Origin: CAZABC01 sp964483405
GTDB lineage: Bacteria > Chloroflexota > Limnocylindria > Limnocylindrales > CSP1-4
Direction: 5' to 3'
Assembly (NCBI GenBank): GCA_964483405.1
Contig: CAZABC010000039.1
Coordinates: 1 to 19,476 of the forward strand
DNA length: 19,476 nt
Shown: positions 14,117 through 19,476 of the stretch, in pieces
Layout: the number at the start of each line of letters is the position of its first letter
Position numbering within the stretch: the stretch's first letter is position 1
Position numbers and translations under genes: made by a program
Notes under the pieces: generated by a model
Databases searched by the model: none
Seen by the model: the letters and a program-made list of their open reading frames with translations, nothing else
Told to the model about the DNA's origin: nothing

Positions 14117-16374
14117 CGCTCGATCCAGGCTCGACGCGGCAGGGTGACGGTGACCCGGGTCCCGCGTCCCGGCGCCGACCGGAGGTCGACCGAGGCCCCG
14201 ATCAGCCCGGCCCGCTCACGCATCCCGGTGATCCCCAGACCGGCCTCCGCCTCGCTCGACGGGACGAAGCCGCGGCCGTCGTCGCGGACGTCGATCCGGA
14301 GGCCACGCCGGTCGGTCGTCGCGGCGAGGACGACCCGGCTCGGGGCGGCATGGCGCGCCGCGTTCGTCAGGATCTCCTGGACGATCCGGAGGAGCTCGGC
14401 CTCGGTCCGGGGCGGGAGGTCGGGCAGGTCCGGCGCGGTCCGGACCTCGATCGCGATGCCGAGCCGCTCGCCGATGTCGCGGGCGTACGACGCGAGGTCG
14501 CCGGCGAGCGCCGCCCGCCCCGCGTCGCCGGCGCGGAGCGAGAGCACCGCCTGTCGGGCGTCTTCACCGGCCCGGTCGAGCGCCGACCCGAGCTCGCCCA
14601 GCGGCCCCTCGAGCGGCTCCCCGGCGGCCAGCGCGTCGGCGAGCAGCCCGAGGCGCAGCCGGGCCAGCCACAGGTCCTGGACGAGGCCATCGTGGATCTC
14701 CCGGGCGAGCGCCGTCCGCTCCTCGAAGCGGGCCTCCTCGACGCGGCGGGCCTGATCGGCGACGGCGGCCGCCGCCCGCTCGAGGGCCTCAGCGCTCGCG
14801 ACGAGGTTGGCGAGCCCGCGCACGAACGCGGCGTCGTCCGTCCCGAAGCGACCCGGGCGGGCCGCGCCCATCCCGAGGAGGCCCCACGGAGCGGCCCGGT
14901 CGCCGATCCGGGCCAGGACCAGGCTCGTCAGGCCGAGCCGCGACGACACCCGCGACGACGGATGCGAGTCGGGCGCGGCAAGGTCCCGGACGATGACGGG
15001 GTCGTCGCTCGCGATCGCCGCGGCGCCGATCGTGCCCGGCACGAGCCGGGACGACTCGATGTCCTCCTGGGTCACCCCGCTGCCGGCCACGAGCTCGTAG
15101 CGGCGCCGGCCGCGGACGAGCCGCATGACCGCGACCGCCTCGACGTCGTAGGTGGCGCGGAGGACGCTCACCACCTCCTCGGCGAGGCCGGCCGCTCCGA
15201 GACCGGCCGCGACCCGCGATCCGAGGTCGGCGATCGCCTCCTGCTGGCGGACCCGGAGCTGGACCGCCCGCTCGCCGGCCGCCCGCTCGAACGCCCCGTC
15301 GAGCAGGCTCGCGAGCGCCCGGGCGATCGCGATGTCCTCCTCGTGGTACGTCCGCGGCGTCGTCGTCGCCACGCCGAGGATCCCGTGTGGCCGGTCGACA
15401 CGGCCGACGATGACGCTCGCCATCGTCGCGATCCCCAGGCGCCCCATCAGCGGCGCCCAGGGAGCCGCAGCCGTCGGCGCGTCGAACACGAGGAAGGGCT
15501 CCGGCAGGACGAGGACGCCGCCGAGGGGGGCGAGGTCGAATGGGATGGTCGTCCCGACGGGAGGGATGCGGTCCTCGGTCCCGGGGGCTCCCGCGACGGC
15601 GCCGACGACGACCGCGGGCGGGTCGCTCGTGATCCGGGCGTAGCCGGCGACGTCGGTGCCGAGCAGCTCGAGGGCGGCATCGACGACCGCCTGCTCGGCG
15701 GTGGTGGGATCGAGGCCCTCGACGATCCGCTGGCTCAGCCCGGCGAGCCGGGCCCACCGGCGCGCGTCCTCCTGGACCCGGATCCGCGTCGCCTCGGCGG
15801 TGGTGATGTCTTCGACCGCGGTGACGACGCCGACGGTCGCCCCGGCGGCGTCGAGGATGGGGCGGGACCGGATGCGAGACCAGCTCGGCGGGTCCATGGC
15901 TCCGCGGCGGCGCGACCCGACGACCATCTCCGCGGTGGGTTCGCCGGCGACGACGCGGTGACGCGGGAGGTCGGTCGGCGCCAGGGGCCGGCCGTCGACC
16001 ACGGTCAGCTCGTACGCCTCGGCGAACGCCTCCGGGTCGAGACCGTCGACCGGGACGGTGGGCGGGAGGCTGGCCATCGCCCGCATCGCGGCGTTGGCGA
16101 AGGCGATCGATCCATCGAGGCGCTGGAGCACGACCCCGATCGGCACGCCGTCGAGGATCGCCCCGACCCGCTCGACGAGCACGGCGTCGGCAGCGCCGGG
16201 CGCGAGCATGGCCGCGAGACCGTCGATGTCGGGAGTTCCGCCGTCGGTCGCGGATCGATGCGGCGGGGGCGGCTCGGCGGGCCTGCCGTCCCCCCCACCG
16301 ACGACCCGGTCGCCGTGCAGGCGGCAGGCCGGCCGAACGGCTCCATCGTGGCGCCCGCCCCGGCGCGCGGTCAT
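14113..16374 (-). CDS. Soluble PAS-GAF-GAF histidine kinase (HisKA_3/NarX-DevS-like)
   Basis: The 753-residue protein lacks membrane helices. A low-complexity N-terminus (1-55) is followed by a PAS domain (about 68-192, with DGVPIGVVLQRLDGSIAFANAAM and VVTAVEDIT). Two GAF-like domains (about 205-370 and 390-535) come next, then HisKA_3 dimerisation with H561 in LAREIHDGLVQDL. The HATPase_c domain has the N-box EILTNAARHA near 667-676 and G-box DDGRGF near 698. The layout resembles DevS/DosS or NreB-type sensors of gas, redox or small ligands; whether a GAF binds heme or flavin cannot be seen. The ATG at 16374 is set by GGAGGA 6 nt upstream. The cognate regulator follows with an ATGA overlap. 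Confidence 0.94.
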   Translation of the reverse strand: MTARRGGRHDGAVRPACRLHGDRVVGGGDGRPAEPPPPHRSATDGGTPDIDGLAAMLAPGAADAVLVERVGAILDGVPIGVVLQRLDGSIAFANAAMRAMASLPPTVPVDGLDPEAFAEAYELTVVDGRPLAPTDLPRHRVVAGEPTAEMVVGSRRRGAMDPPSWSRIRSRPILDAAGATVGVVTAVEDITTAEATRIRVQEDARRWARLAGLSQRIVEGLDPTTAEQAVVDAALELLGTDVAGYARITSDPPAVVVGAVAGAPGTEDRIPPVGTTIPFDLAPLGGVLVLPEPFLVFDAPTAAAPWAPLMGRLGIATMASVIVGRVDRPHGILGVATTTPRTYHEEDIAIARALASLLDGAFERAAGERAVQLRVRQQEAIADLGSRVAAGLGAAGLAEEVVSVLRATYDVEAVAVMRLVRGRRRYELVAGSGVTQEDIESSRLVPGTIGAAAIASDDPVIVRDLAAPDSHPSSRVSSRLGLTSLVLARIGDRAAPWGLLGMGAARPGRFGTDDAAFVRGLANLVASAEALERAAAAVADQARRVEEARFEERTALAREIHDGLVQDLWLARLRLGLLADALAAGEPLEGPLGELGSALDRAGEDARQAVLSLRAGDAGRAALAGDLASYARDIGERLGIAIEVRTAPDLPDLPPRTEAELLRIVQEILTNAARHAAPSRVVLAATTDRRGLRIDVRDDGRGFVPSSEAEAGLGITGMRERAGLIGASVDLRSAPGRGTRVTVTLPRRAWIER

Positions 16375-16423
16375 GCGTGATCCTCCGCAGCCGACCACCC
16401 AATCCCCGATGGGTGGCCTGCCG

Positions 16424-16485
16424 CGTTCCGCCGGAACGTGGCGCGGTCCGACACCTCCATCGTCGGAACGATAGCGCCCGTTCCG
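16424..16485. promoter_or_regulatory. Paired inverted repeats sharing one half-site (candidate operator)
   Basis: The first palindrome is CGTTCC-GCC-GGAACG at 16424-16438. The second is CGGAACG-N8-CGTTCCG at 16464-16485. All four half-sites are the same CGTTCC(G) motif, and the centres are 43-44 bp apart, about four helical turns. The region lies 50 nt upstream of the kinase ATG and 115 nt upstream of the Ddn-like gene, in the 225-nt divergent spacer. A further CCACCC/GGGTGG inverted repeat lies at 16395-16416. The best guess is a binding site for the NarL-type regulator. Confidence 0.5.
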
Positions 16486-16562
16486 GCCGCCGGCGGGCCG
16501 CTCGCGAAGGCCGGCGGCGGACCCCGATGGCGACGGCCGCCGCGCCAGGACGCGGTCCGCGG

Positions 16563-16568
16563 TATCGT
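16563..16568 (+). promoter_or_regulatory. Candidate -10 box for the Ddn-like gene
   Basis: GGTATCGT gives a TATCGT box about 31 nt before the ATG. This would leave a short leader containing the SD-like AGGGTGGGG. The GGTATC core matches candidates at 108-115 and 6123-6130. No -35 was recognised. Confidence 0.3.
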
Positions 16569-16599
16569 TGCGCCTGCAATCACTTCGCAGGGTGGGGAC

Positions 16600-16977
16600 A
16601 TGGACGACGACATCCGACGGGCGCTGTCGACCAGCGGCATCATCGACATCACGACGATGGGGCGCCGGAGCGGCGAACCGCGCCGGATCGAGATCTACAT
16701 GCATGCGTTCGACGGCCGGATCGTCATCAGCGGCATGCCGATGCCCGGCCGGACCCGGGCCTGGATCCACAACCTCGAGGCGGATCCGTCGATCGTCATC
16801 CACCTCAAGCGCGGCGTGACGGCCGACCTGCCGGGGACCGCGCGGATCGTCACCGACCTCGACGAGCGGCGCGAGCTGCTCACCCGGGTCGCCCGCAACT
16901 GGAAGCGGACCGACGTGGACGACATGGTCGCCCACAGCCCCCTCATCGAGGTCACCATCCCGGGCTTCCCGGCCTGA
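16600..16977 (+). CDS. Ddn-like nitroreductase / deazaflavin (F420)-dependent oxidoreductase
   Basis: The 125-residue protein has the split-barrel pattern of the F420H2-dependent quinone/nitroreductase family (PF04075-like). LTTxGRxSG-type opening is present as ITTMGRRSGEPRRIEIYMHAF, followed by strands around VISGMPMPGRTRAWIHNLEADPSI, VIHLKRGVTADLPGTARIV and a C-terminal SPLIEVTIPGF. Family members reduce quinones, nitroaromatics or enones using reduced F420, but some relatives bind FMN or heme-related cofactors. ATG 16600 is chosen because AGGGTGGGG is directly upstream and the length fits; the frame stays open back to 16438 without homologous content. It is divergent from the kinase operon, whose last gene is another likely F420-class enzyme. 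Confidence 0.85.
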   Translation: MDDDIRRALSTSGIIDITTMGRRSGEPRRIEIYMHAFDGRIVISGMPMPGRTRAWIHNLEADPSIVIHLKRGVTADLPGTARIVTDLDERRELLTRVARNWKRTDVDDMVAHSPLIEVTIPGFPA

Positions 16978-17070
16978 CCCGCGCGGCCTGTGTCACGGCC
17001 TGACCGGCGCGGCCGGCCCCGGCCCGAGCCACGGTCGGAGCCCGACGGTGTCGCGGCCCCCGCGAACCGG

Positions 17071-17076
17071 TACCCT
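17071..17076 (+). promoter_or_regulatory. Candidate -10 box (leaderless) for the PPOX-fold gene
   Basis: GGTACCCT is followed by 6 nt and the ATG at 17083, with no SD. The gene is 105 nt downstream of the Ddn-like gene on the same strand, so this box may give it a separate leaderless transcript. Confidence 0.4.
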
Positions 17077-17082
17077 GCCGGG

Positions 17083-17769
17083 ATGCAGCAGCCGCCCGAC
17101 CGCCCCGAGCCCGTCCCGCCGCCCAGTGACCGCGTCCGCCTCCGCCGCAAGCCCGACCGCGGCCGCTACGACCGGCCGACGATCGACGCCATCCTCGACG
17201 CCTCGGTCGTCGGTCACGTCGGCTGGGTCCTCGACGGCCAGCCGTACGTGACGCCGACGTCGATCTGGCGGACCGGCGACCGGCTCTTCTGGCACGGCTC
17301 GTCGGCGAGCCGGATGCTCCGCGCGACGGCGCACGGCGAGCCGGTCTGCGTGACCGCGACGATCGTCGACGGACTGGTCCTCGCCCGCTCGGGCTTCGAC
17401 CACTCGGTGAACTACCGGTCGGTGATGGTCCTCGGCCGGGCGTATGCCGTCGAGGACGAGGCCGAGAAGCGGGTCGCGCTCGACGCGTTCATCGAGCGGC
17501 TCTTCCCGGGTCGGGCGGCCGAGCTCCGGCCCGCGACCTCGCAGGAGCTCAAGGCGACCGCCGTCCTGTGGATGGACCTGTCCGAGGCCTCGGCGAAGAT
17601 CCGGGCGGACGGCGTCCACGACGAGCCCGGCGACGAGACCTGGCCGGCCTGGGCGGGCGTCCTCCCGCTCGGGCTGGTGGCGGGCGCGCCCGAGCCGGAC
17701 GGGTTCGTGCCGCCGGATGCGGCCGTGCCCGGCTACCTGCCGAAGGCGGGCGAGCGCATCGACGGCTGA
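17083..17769 (+). CDS. Pyridoxamine 5'-phosphate oxidase-fold flavin-binding protein
   Basis: The 228-residue protein has the FMN-binding split barrel of the COG3467/Pyridox_ox_2 group. After a Pro-rich start, YDRPTIDAILDASVVGHVGWVLDGQPYVTPT leads into RLFWHGSSASRMLR, CVTATIVDGLVLAR and a NYRSVMVLGRAYAVED strand. A helix (KRVALDAFIERLFPGR) and WMDLSEASAKIR follow. Members of this group bind FMN or related flavins, and few have known reactions. It is not the PdxH enzyme. ATG 17083 is chosen because the TACCCT box lies 6 nt upstream and a typical N-terminus follows; the frame upstream to 16990 looks non-coding. The gene converges on the winged-helix gene with 87 nt between their stops. Confidence 0.88.
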   Translation: MQQPPDRPEPVPPPSDRVRLRRKPDRGRYDRPTIDAILDASVVGHVGWVLDGQPYVTPTSIWRTGDRLFWHGSSASRMLRATAHGEPVCVTATIVDGLVLARSGFDHSVNYRSVMVLGRAYAVEDEAEKRVALDAFIERLFPGRAAELRPATSQELKATAVLWMDLSEASAKIRADGVHDEPGDETWPAWAGVLPLGLVAGAPEPDGFVPPDAAVPGYLPKAGERIDG

Positions 17770-17810
17770 CGCCCGCGGGGCGTCGCGGGGCGCCGTCGAC
17801 GGGCGAGGCG

Positions 17811-17904
17811 GCCCACCGGACGCGGTTCGGCGACCGAGGACCCGGCAGCGGGCCGGTCAGCCCGCCCAACGGACGCGGATCGGCGAGCGAAGACCCGGTA
17901 GCGG
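17811..17904. repeat. 41-bp direct repeat: duplicated 3' end of the winged-helix gene
   Basis: 17811-17851 and 17864-17904 match at 36 of 41 positions (counted by eye) with a 53-bp period. The second copy is the coding end of the winged-helix gene (residues reading LPLPGLRSPIRVRWAG). The first lies beyond its stop codon and still translates on the minus strand to PLPGPRSPNRVRWA. It looks like an old tandem duplication that left a non-coding remnant of the C-terminus in the convergent spacer. Confidence 0.8.
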
Positions 17905-18879
17905 CAGCGCCTCGGCCTCGGCTTCGACGGCGTCGCGCTCCGCCGCCGACGGTCGGCGCCACGGCTCGATCGTCAGCTCGGCCTCCGCCCGGCGCCACGT
18001 CCCGACGATCTCGCCGCCGACGAGCACGCCGCCCGGCCAGACCCGGGGTGGCCACAGGGCACGACGACGATCCGCCTCGGGCACGAGCAGCTCACGATCC
18101 GCTCCCTGCAGGAGGAGGTACGCGTCGCCGCTCGGGAGGAGTCGCGTGGCCGTGGCGGGACCGGTCGGGGCACGGAGCGCCGACTCGTCGCGGGCCAGGA
18201 TCCACGCCGCGCCGACCGGCGTCGTCACCGGCGTCAGCGATCCCCCGAGCGCCTCGAAGGCGGCGCGACCCAGGGCCGGCGGGATCCCCGCCCACTCGGC
18301 GAAGGCCGCCGGCGTCGTCGGGCCGAAGACGTGCAGGTGCCGGCGGGCGAGCTCGAGGCGGGCGTCGGCCGGGTCGGCGTCCGGTGCCGGCACGATCCGG
18401 ATCGTCGGCTGGCGCGCGCCATCCCAGCGGATCAGGACCCGACCGGTCGGCGCGGCGTAGCGGAGCCGGTTCGGGTGGACGCCCATCCCCCGCCCCGCCT
18501 CGCCGTAGGTCATCGTCCGGCCGGCGAGGAAAGCATCCAGCGCATCGGCCGTCGCCTCCGCGAACCGTCGAGCCCCGCCGTCGACCGGCAGCCGGCCGAG
18601 CGAGAAGACCGCCCGGTCGCGGGCGGCGACGACGTAGGCACTGAAGCGCGGGCCCCACAGCTGGACGAGGGACCGGTCCTCCCAGGCCTCGGGCCCCGTT
18701 CCATCGACACGCGCATGGATCGACAGCAGGGCGGCCCGCGGCATGCTGTCCTGGAGGCCGGCCCACGCCGCCAGCCGGAGCGAGCCCGGGCCGGGCGCAA
18801 GCCGCTCGTCGAGCCCGCCGACGGTCCGGCGGTACGCCAGGATCTGCGCCCGGGTCAGGTCCAGCCGCGGCCTCGTCAC
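17857..18879 (-). CDS. Winged-helix DNA-binding protein, AlkZ/HTH_42 superfamily
   Basis: The 340-residue protein has the marks of the HTH_42 (PF06224) group that includes AlkZ and YcaQ DNA glycosylases. These are AGLQDSMPRAALLSIHAR (41-57), LVQLWGPRFSAYVV, TYGEAGRGMGVHPNRLRYAA, HVFGPTTPAAFAEWAGIPP, YLLLQGADRELLVPEADRR and PGGVLVGGEIVGTWRR. Known members unhook DNA crosslinks or alkylated bases with a (Q/H)x(Q/D) pair, but here the matching triplet is Q43-D44-S45, so activity is uncertain. The GTG at 18879 is chosen because AGGGGAG lies about 8 nt upstream and family similarity starts there. The frame stays open upstream to 19446, through the 17-bp repeats. Confidence 0.88.
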   Translation of the reverse strand: MTRPRLDLTRAQILAYRRTVGGLDERLAPGPGSLRLAAWAGLQDSMPRAALLSIHARVDGTGPEAWEDRSLVQLWGPRFSAYVVAARDRAVFSLGRLPVDGGARRFAEATADALDAFLAGRTMTYGEAGRGMGVHPNRLRYAAPTGRVLIRWDGARQPTIRIVPAPDADPADARLELARRHLHVFGPTTPAAFAEWAGIPPALGRAAFEALGGSLTPVTTPVGAAWILARDESALRAPTGPATATRLLPSGDAYLLLQGADRELLVPEADRRRALWPPRVWPGGVLVGGEIVGTWRRAEAELTIEPWRRPSAAERDAVEAEAEALPLPGLRSPIRVRWAG

Positions 18880-18898
18880 GTCACGCGCTCCCCTCTGC

Positions 18899-19068
18899 TT
18901 CGTCGCTCCTGCCGGCTCGTCGGTCCTGCCGGTTCGTCGCTCCCACCAGCTCGTCGCTCCCACCAGCTCGTCGCTCCGGCCGGTTCGTCGCTCCGGCCGG
19001 TTCGTCGCTCCGGCCGGCTCGTCGGTCCTGCCGGTTCGTCGGTCCTGCCGGCTCGTCGCTCCCACCAG
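18899..19068. repeat. Ten 17-bp tandem repeats upstream of the winged-helix gene
   Basis: There are ten contiguous 17-bp units on the plus strand, each of the form YTCGTCGSTCC followed by GGCCGG, TGCCGG or CACCAG. They start at 18899, 18916, 18933, 18950, 18967, 18984, 19001, 19018, 19035 and 19052. Units 6 and 7 are identical; others differ at one to four positions in three recurring types. The array ends about 6 nt before the SD of the winged-helix gene. Its last unit supplies the left arm of the first palindrome of cluster B. On the minus strand the CACCAG-type unit reads CTGGTGGGAGCGACGAG, like the right flank of several palindromes. Confidence 0.92.
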
Positions 19069-19291
19069 CCCCACTGGTGTTCCAGCGCGCCGGACCCCGT
19101 CCGAGGGCCCGACTCGAGCCGGCCCACGCTCGGGTCGACGTGGCGGTCCCTCGTACCACCAGCCACGTTGGTGGCAGCAGCCCAGCCCCGATGGAGCACC
19201 AGCCTCGCTGGTGAGAGCGACCTCCCGAGCCCAAGTACCAGCCTCGCTGGTGAGAGCGACCGGCCGAGCCCGGGCACCAGCCTCACTGGTG
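19063..19291. repeat. Palindromic repeat cluster B (five elements)
   Basis: Palindromes of consensus CACCAGCCNCRYTGGTG lie at 19063-19079, 19157-19173, 19197-19213, 19236-19252 (first base T) and 19275-19291. Start-to-start spacings are 94, 40, 39 and 39 nt. The first element shares TGGTGTTCCAGCG with the first element of cluster A. The third shares GGAGCACCAG and CTGGTGAGARCGAC with the third element of cluster A. The cluster lies between tRNA-Pro(UGG) and the 17-bp tandem array. No credible gene was found in 18880-19397. Confidence 0.88.
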
Positions 19292-19397
19292 CCACGAACG
19301 GCCGAACGGCCGCTCGCCGCCGGACGCCGCTCACCACCGGTCGCCGGTCGCCGCCCGAGCTGCCTCGCCTCGGGTCGGCCGCGGCCCTGAAGGGAGG

Positions 19398-19473
19398 TGG
19401 TCGGGGCGGTGGGATTCGAACCCACGATCTCGTGCTCCCAAAGCACGTGCGTTAGCCACTACGCCACGCCCCG
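19398..19473 (-). tRNA. tRNA-Pro (anticodon UGG)
   Basis: On the minus strand this is a complete cloverleaf. The acceptor is CGGGGCG/CGCCCCG, the D stem GCGT/ACGC, the anticodon stem CGTGC/GCACG with loop TTTGGGA, and the T arm GTGGG-TTCGAAT-CCCAC. The anticodon TGG lies at plus-strand 38-40 of the 19401 block (19438-19440) and reads CCA and other CCN codons by wobble. The CCA tail is encoded at 19398-19400. The acceptor stem is identical to that of tRNA-Pro(CGG) at 1-77, but the rest differs. Confidence 0.96.
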
Positions 19474-19476
19474 CCG

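Noticed and set aside
16375..16935. N-terminal extension of the histidine kinase to 16935
   Set aside because: It would overlap the Ddn-like gene. A GGAGGA SD 6 nt before ATG 16374 supports the shorter protein.
18880..19446. Winged-helix protein extended through the repeats to 19446
   Set aside because: It would run through tandem repeats, palindromes and into tRNA-Pro. Family similarity begins at GTG 18879, which has its own SD.

Overview
This is about 19.5 kb of very GC-rich bacterial chromosome with tightly packed housekeeping and regulatory genes. No phage, plasmid, transposase or integrase gene is visible. Four things suggest Chloroflexota, perhaps a Limnocylindria-like lineage: the extreme GC content, probable F420-dependent oxidoreductases (an LLM-class protein and a Ddn-like protein), an AmrS/Memo pair, and frequent GTG starts with weak Shine-Dalgarno (SD) sites. 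A high-GC actinobacterium cannot be excluded from sequence alone. A tRNA-Pro gene lies at each end, anticodon CGG at 1-77 and UGG at 19398-19473. Both are on the minus strand and both encode their CCA tail.

Layout: (1) 184-3703 holds an MFS transporter (minus) divergent from amrS-amrB, a radical SAM enzyme and a Memo-family protein (plus). (2) 3704-4162 is a gene-free stretch made of short direct repeats and a cluster of 17-nt palindromes. (3) 4163-12472 is a long minus-strand series, in order of transcription: a lipoprotein, a membrane diguanylate cyclase, a Cys/Met-metabolism PLP enzyme, a ResB-like protein, a PucR-type regulator, a type I-alpha glutamine synthetase and a small two-helix membrane protein. 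The cyclase, PLP, ResB and PucR genes are separated by only 5-9 nt and all use GTG starts. (4) 12543-16374 is a three-gene minus-strand operon: a soluble PAS-GAF-GAF histidine kinase, a NarL-type response regulator and an LLM-class flavin/F420 oxidoreductase, joined by two 4-nt ATGA overlaps. (5) 16600-17769 on the plus strand encodes a Ddn-like deazaflavin oxidoreductase and a PPOX-fold flavin protein. It is divergent from the kinase operon across a region with two inverted repeats that share one half-site. (6) 17857-18879 (minus) encodes an AlkZ/HTH_42-type winged-helix protein. A partial copy of its own 3' end follows it. Ten 17-bp tandem repeats and a second palindrome cluster precede it.

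The most unusual feature is the repeat family. Two clusters about 15 kb apart carry the same palindrome, approximately CACCAGNNNNNCTGGTG. They share nearly the same element spacing (94-95 nt, then runs of about 40 nt) and matching flanking sequence. The 17-bp tandem array beside the second cluster looks built from one arm and flank of the same palindrome. A second pattern is a TA(C/G)N(C/A)T-like box 6-9 nt before several ATG/GTG starts, which suggests leaderless transcription.

No obvious single pathway unites the window. The central part combines signalling (c-di-GMP, two-component), sulfur amino acid metabolism, membrane redox biogenesis and nitrogen assimilation. Functions are inferred from recognisable motifs, and no database search was run.
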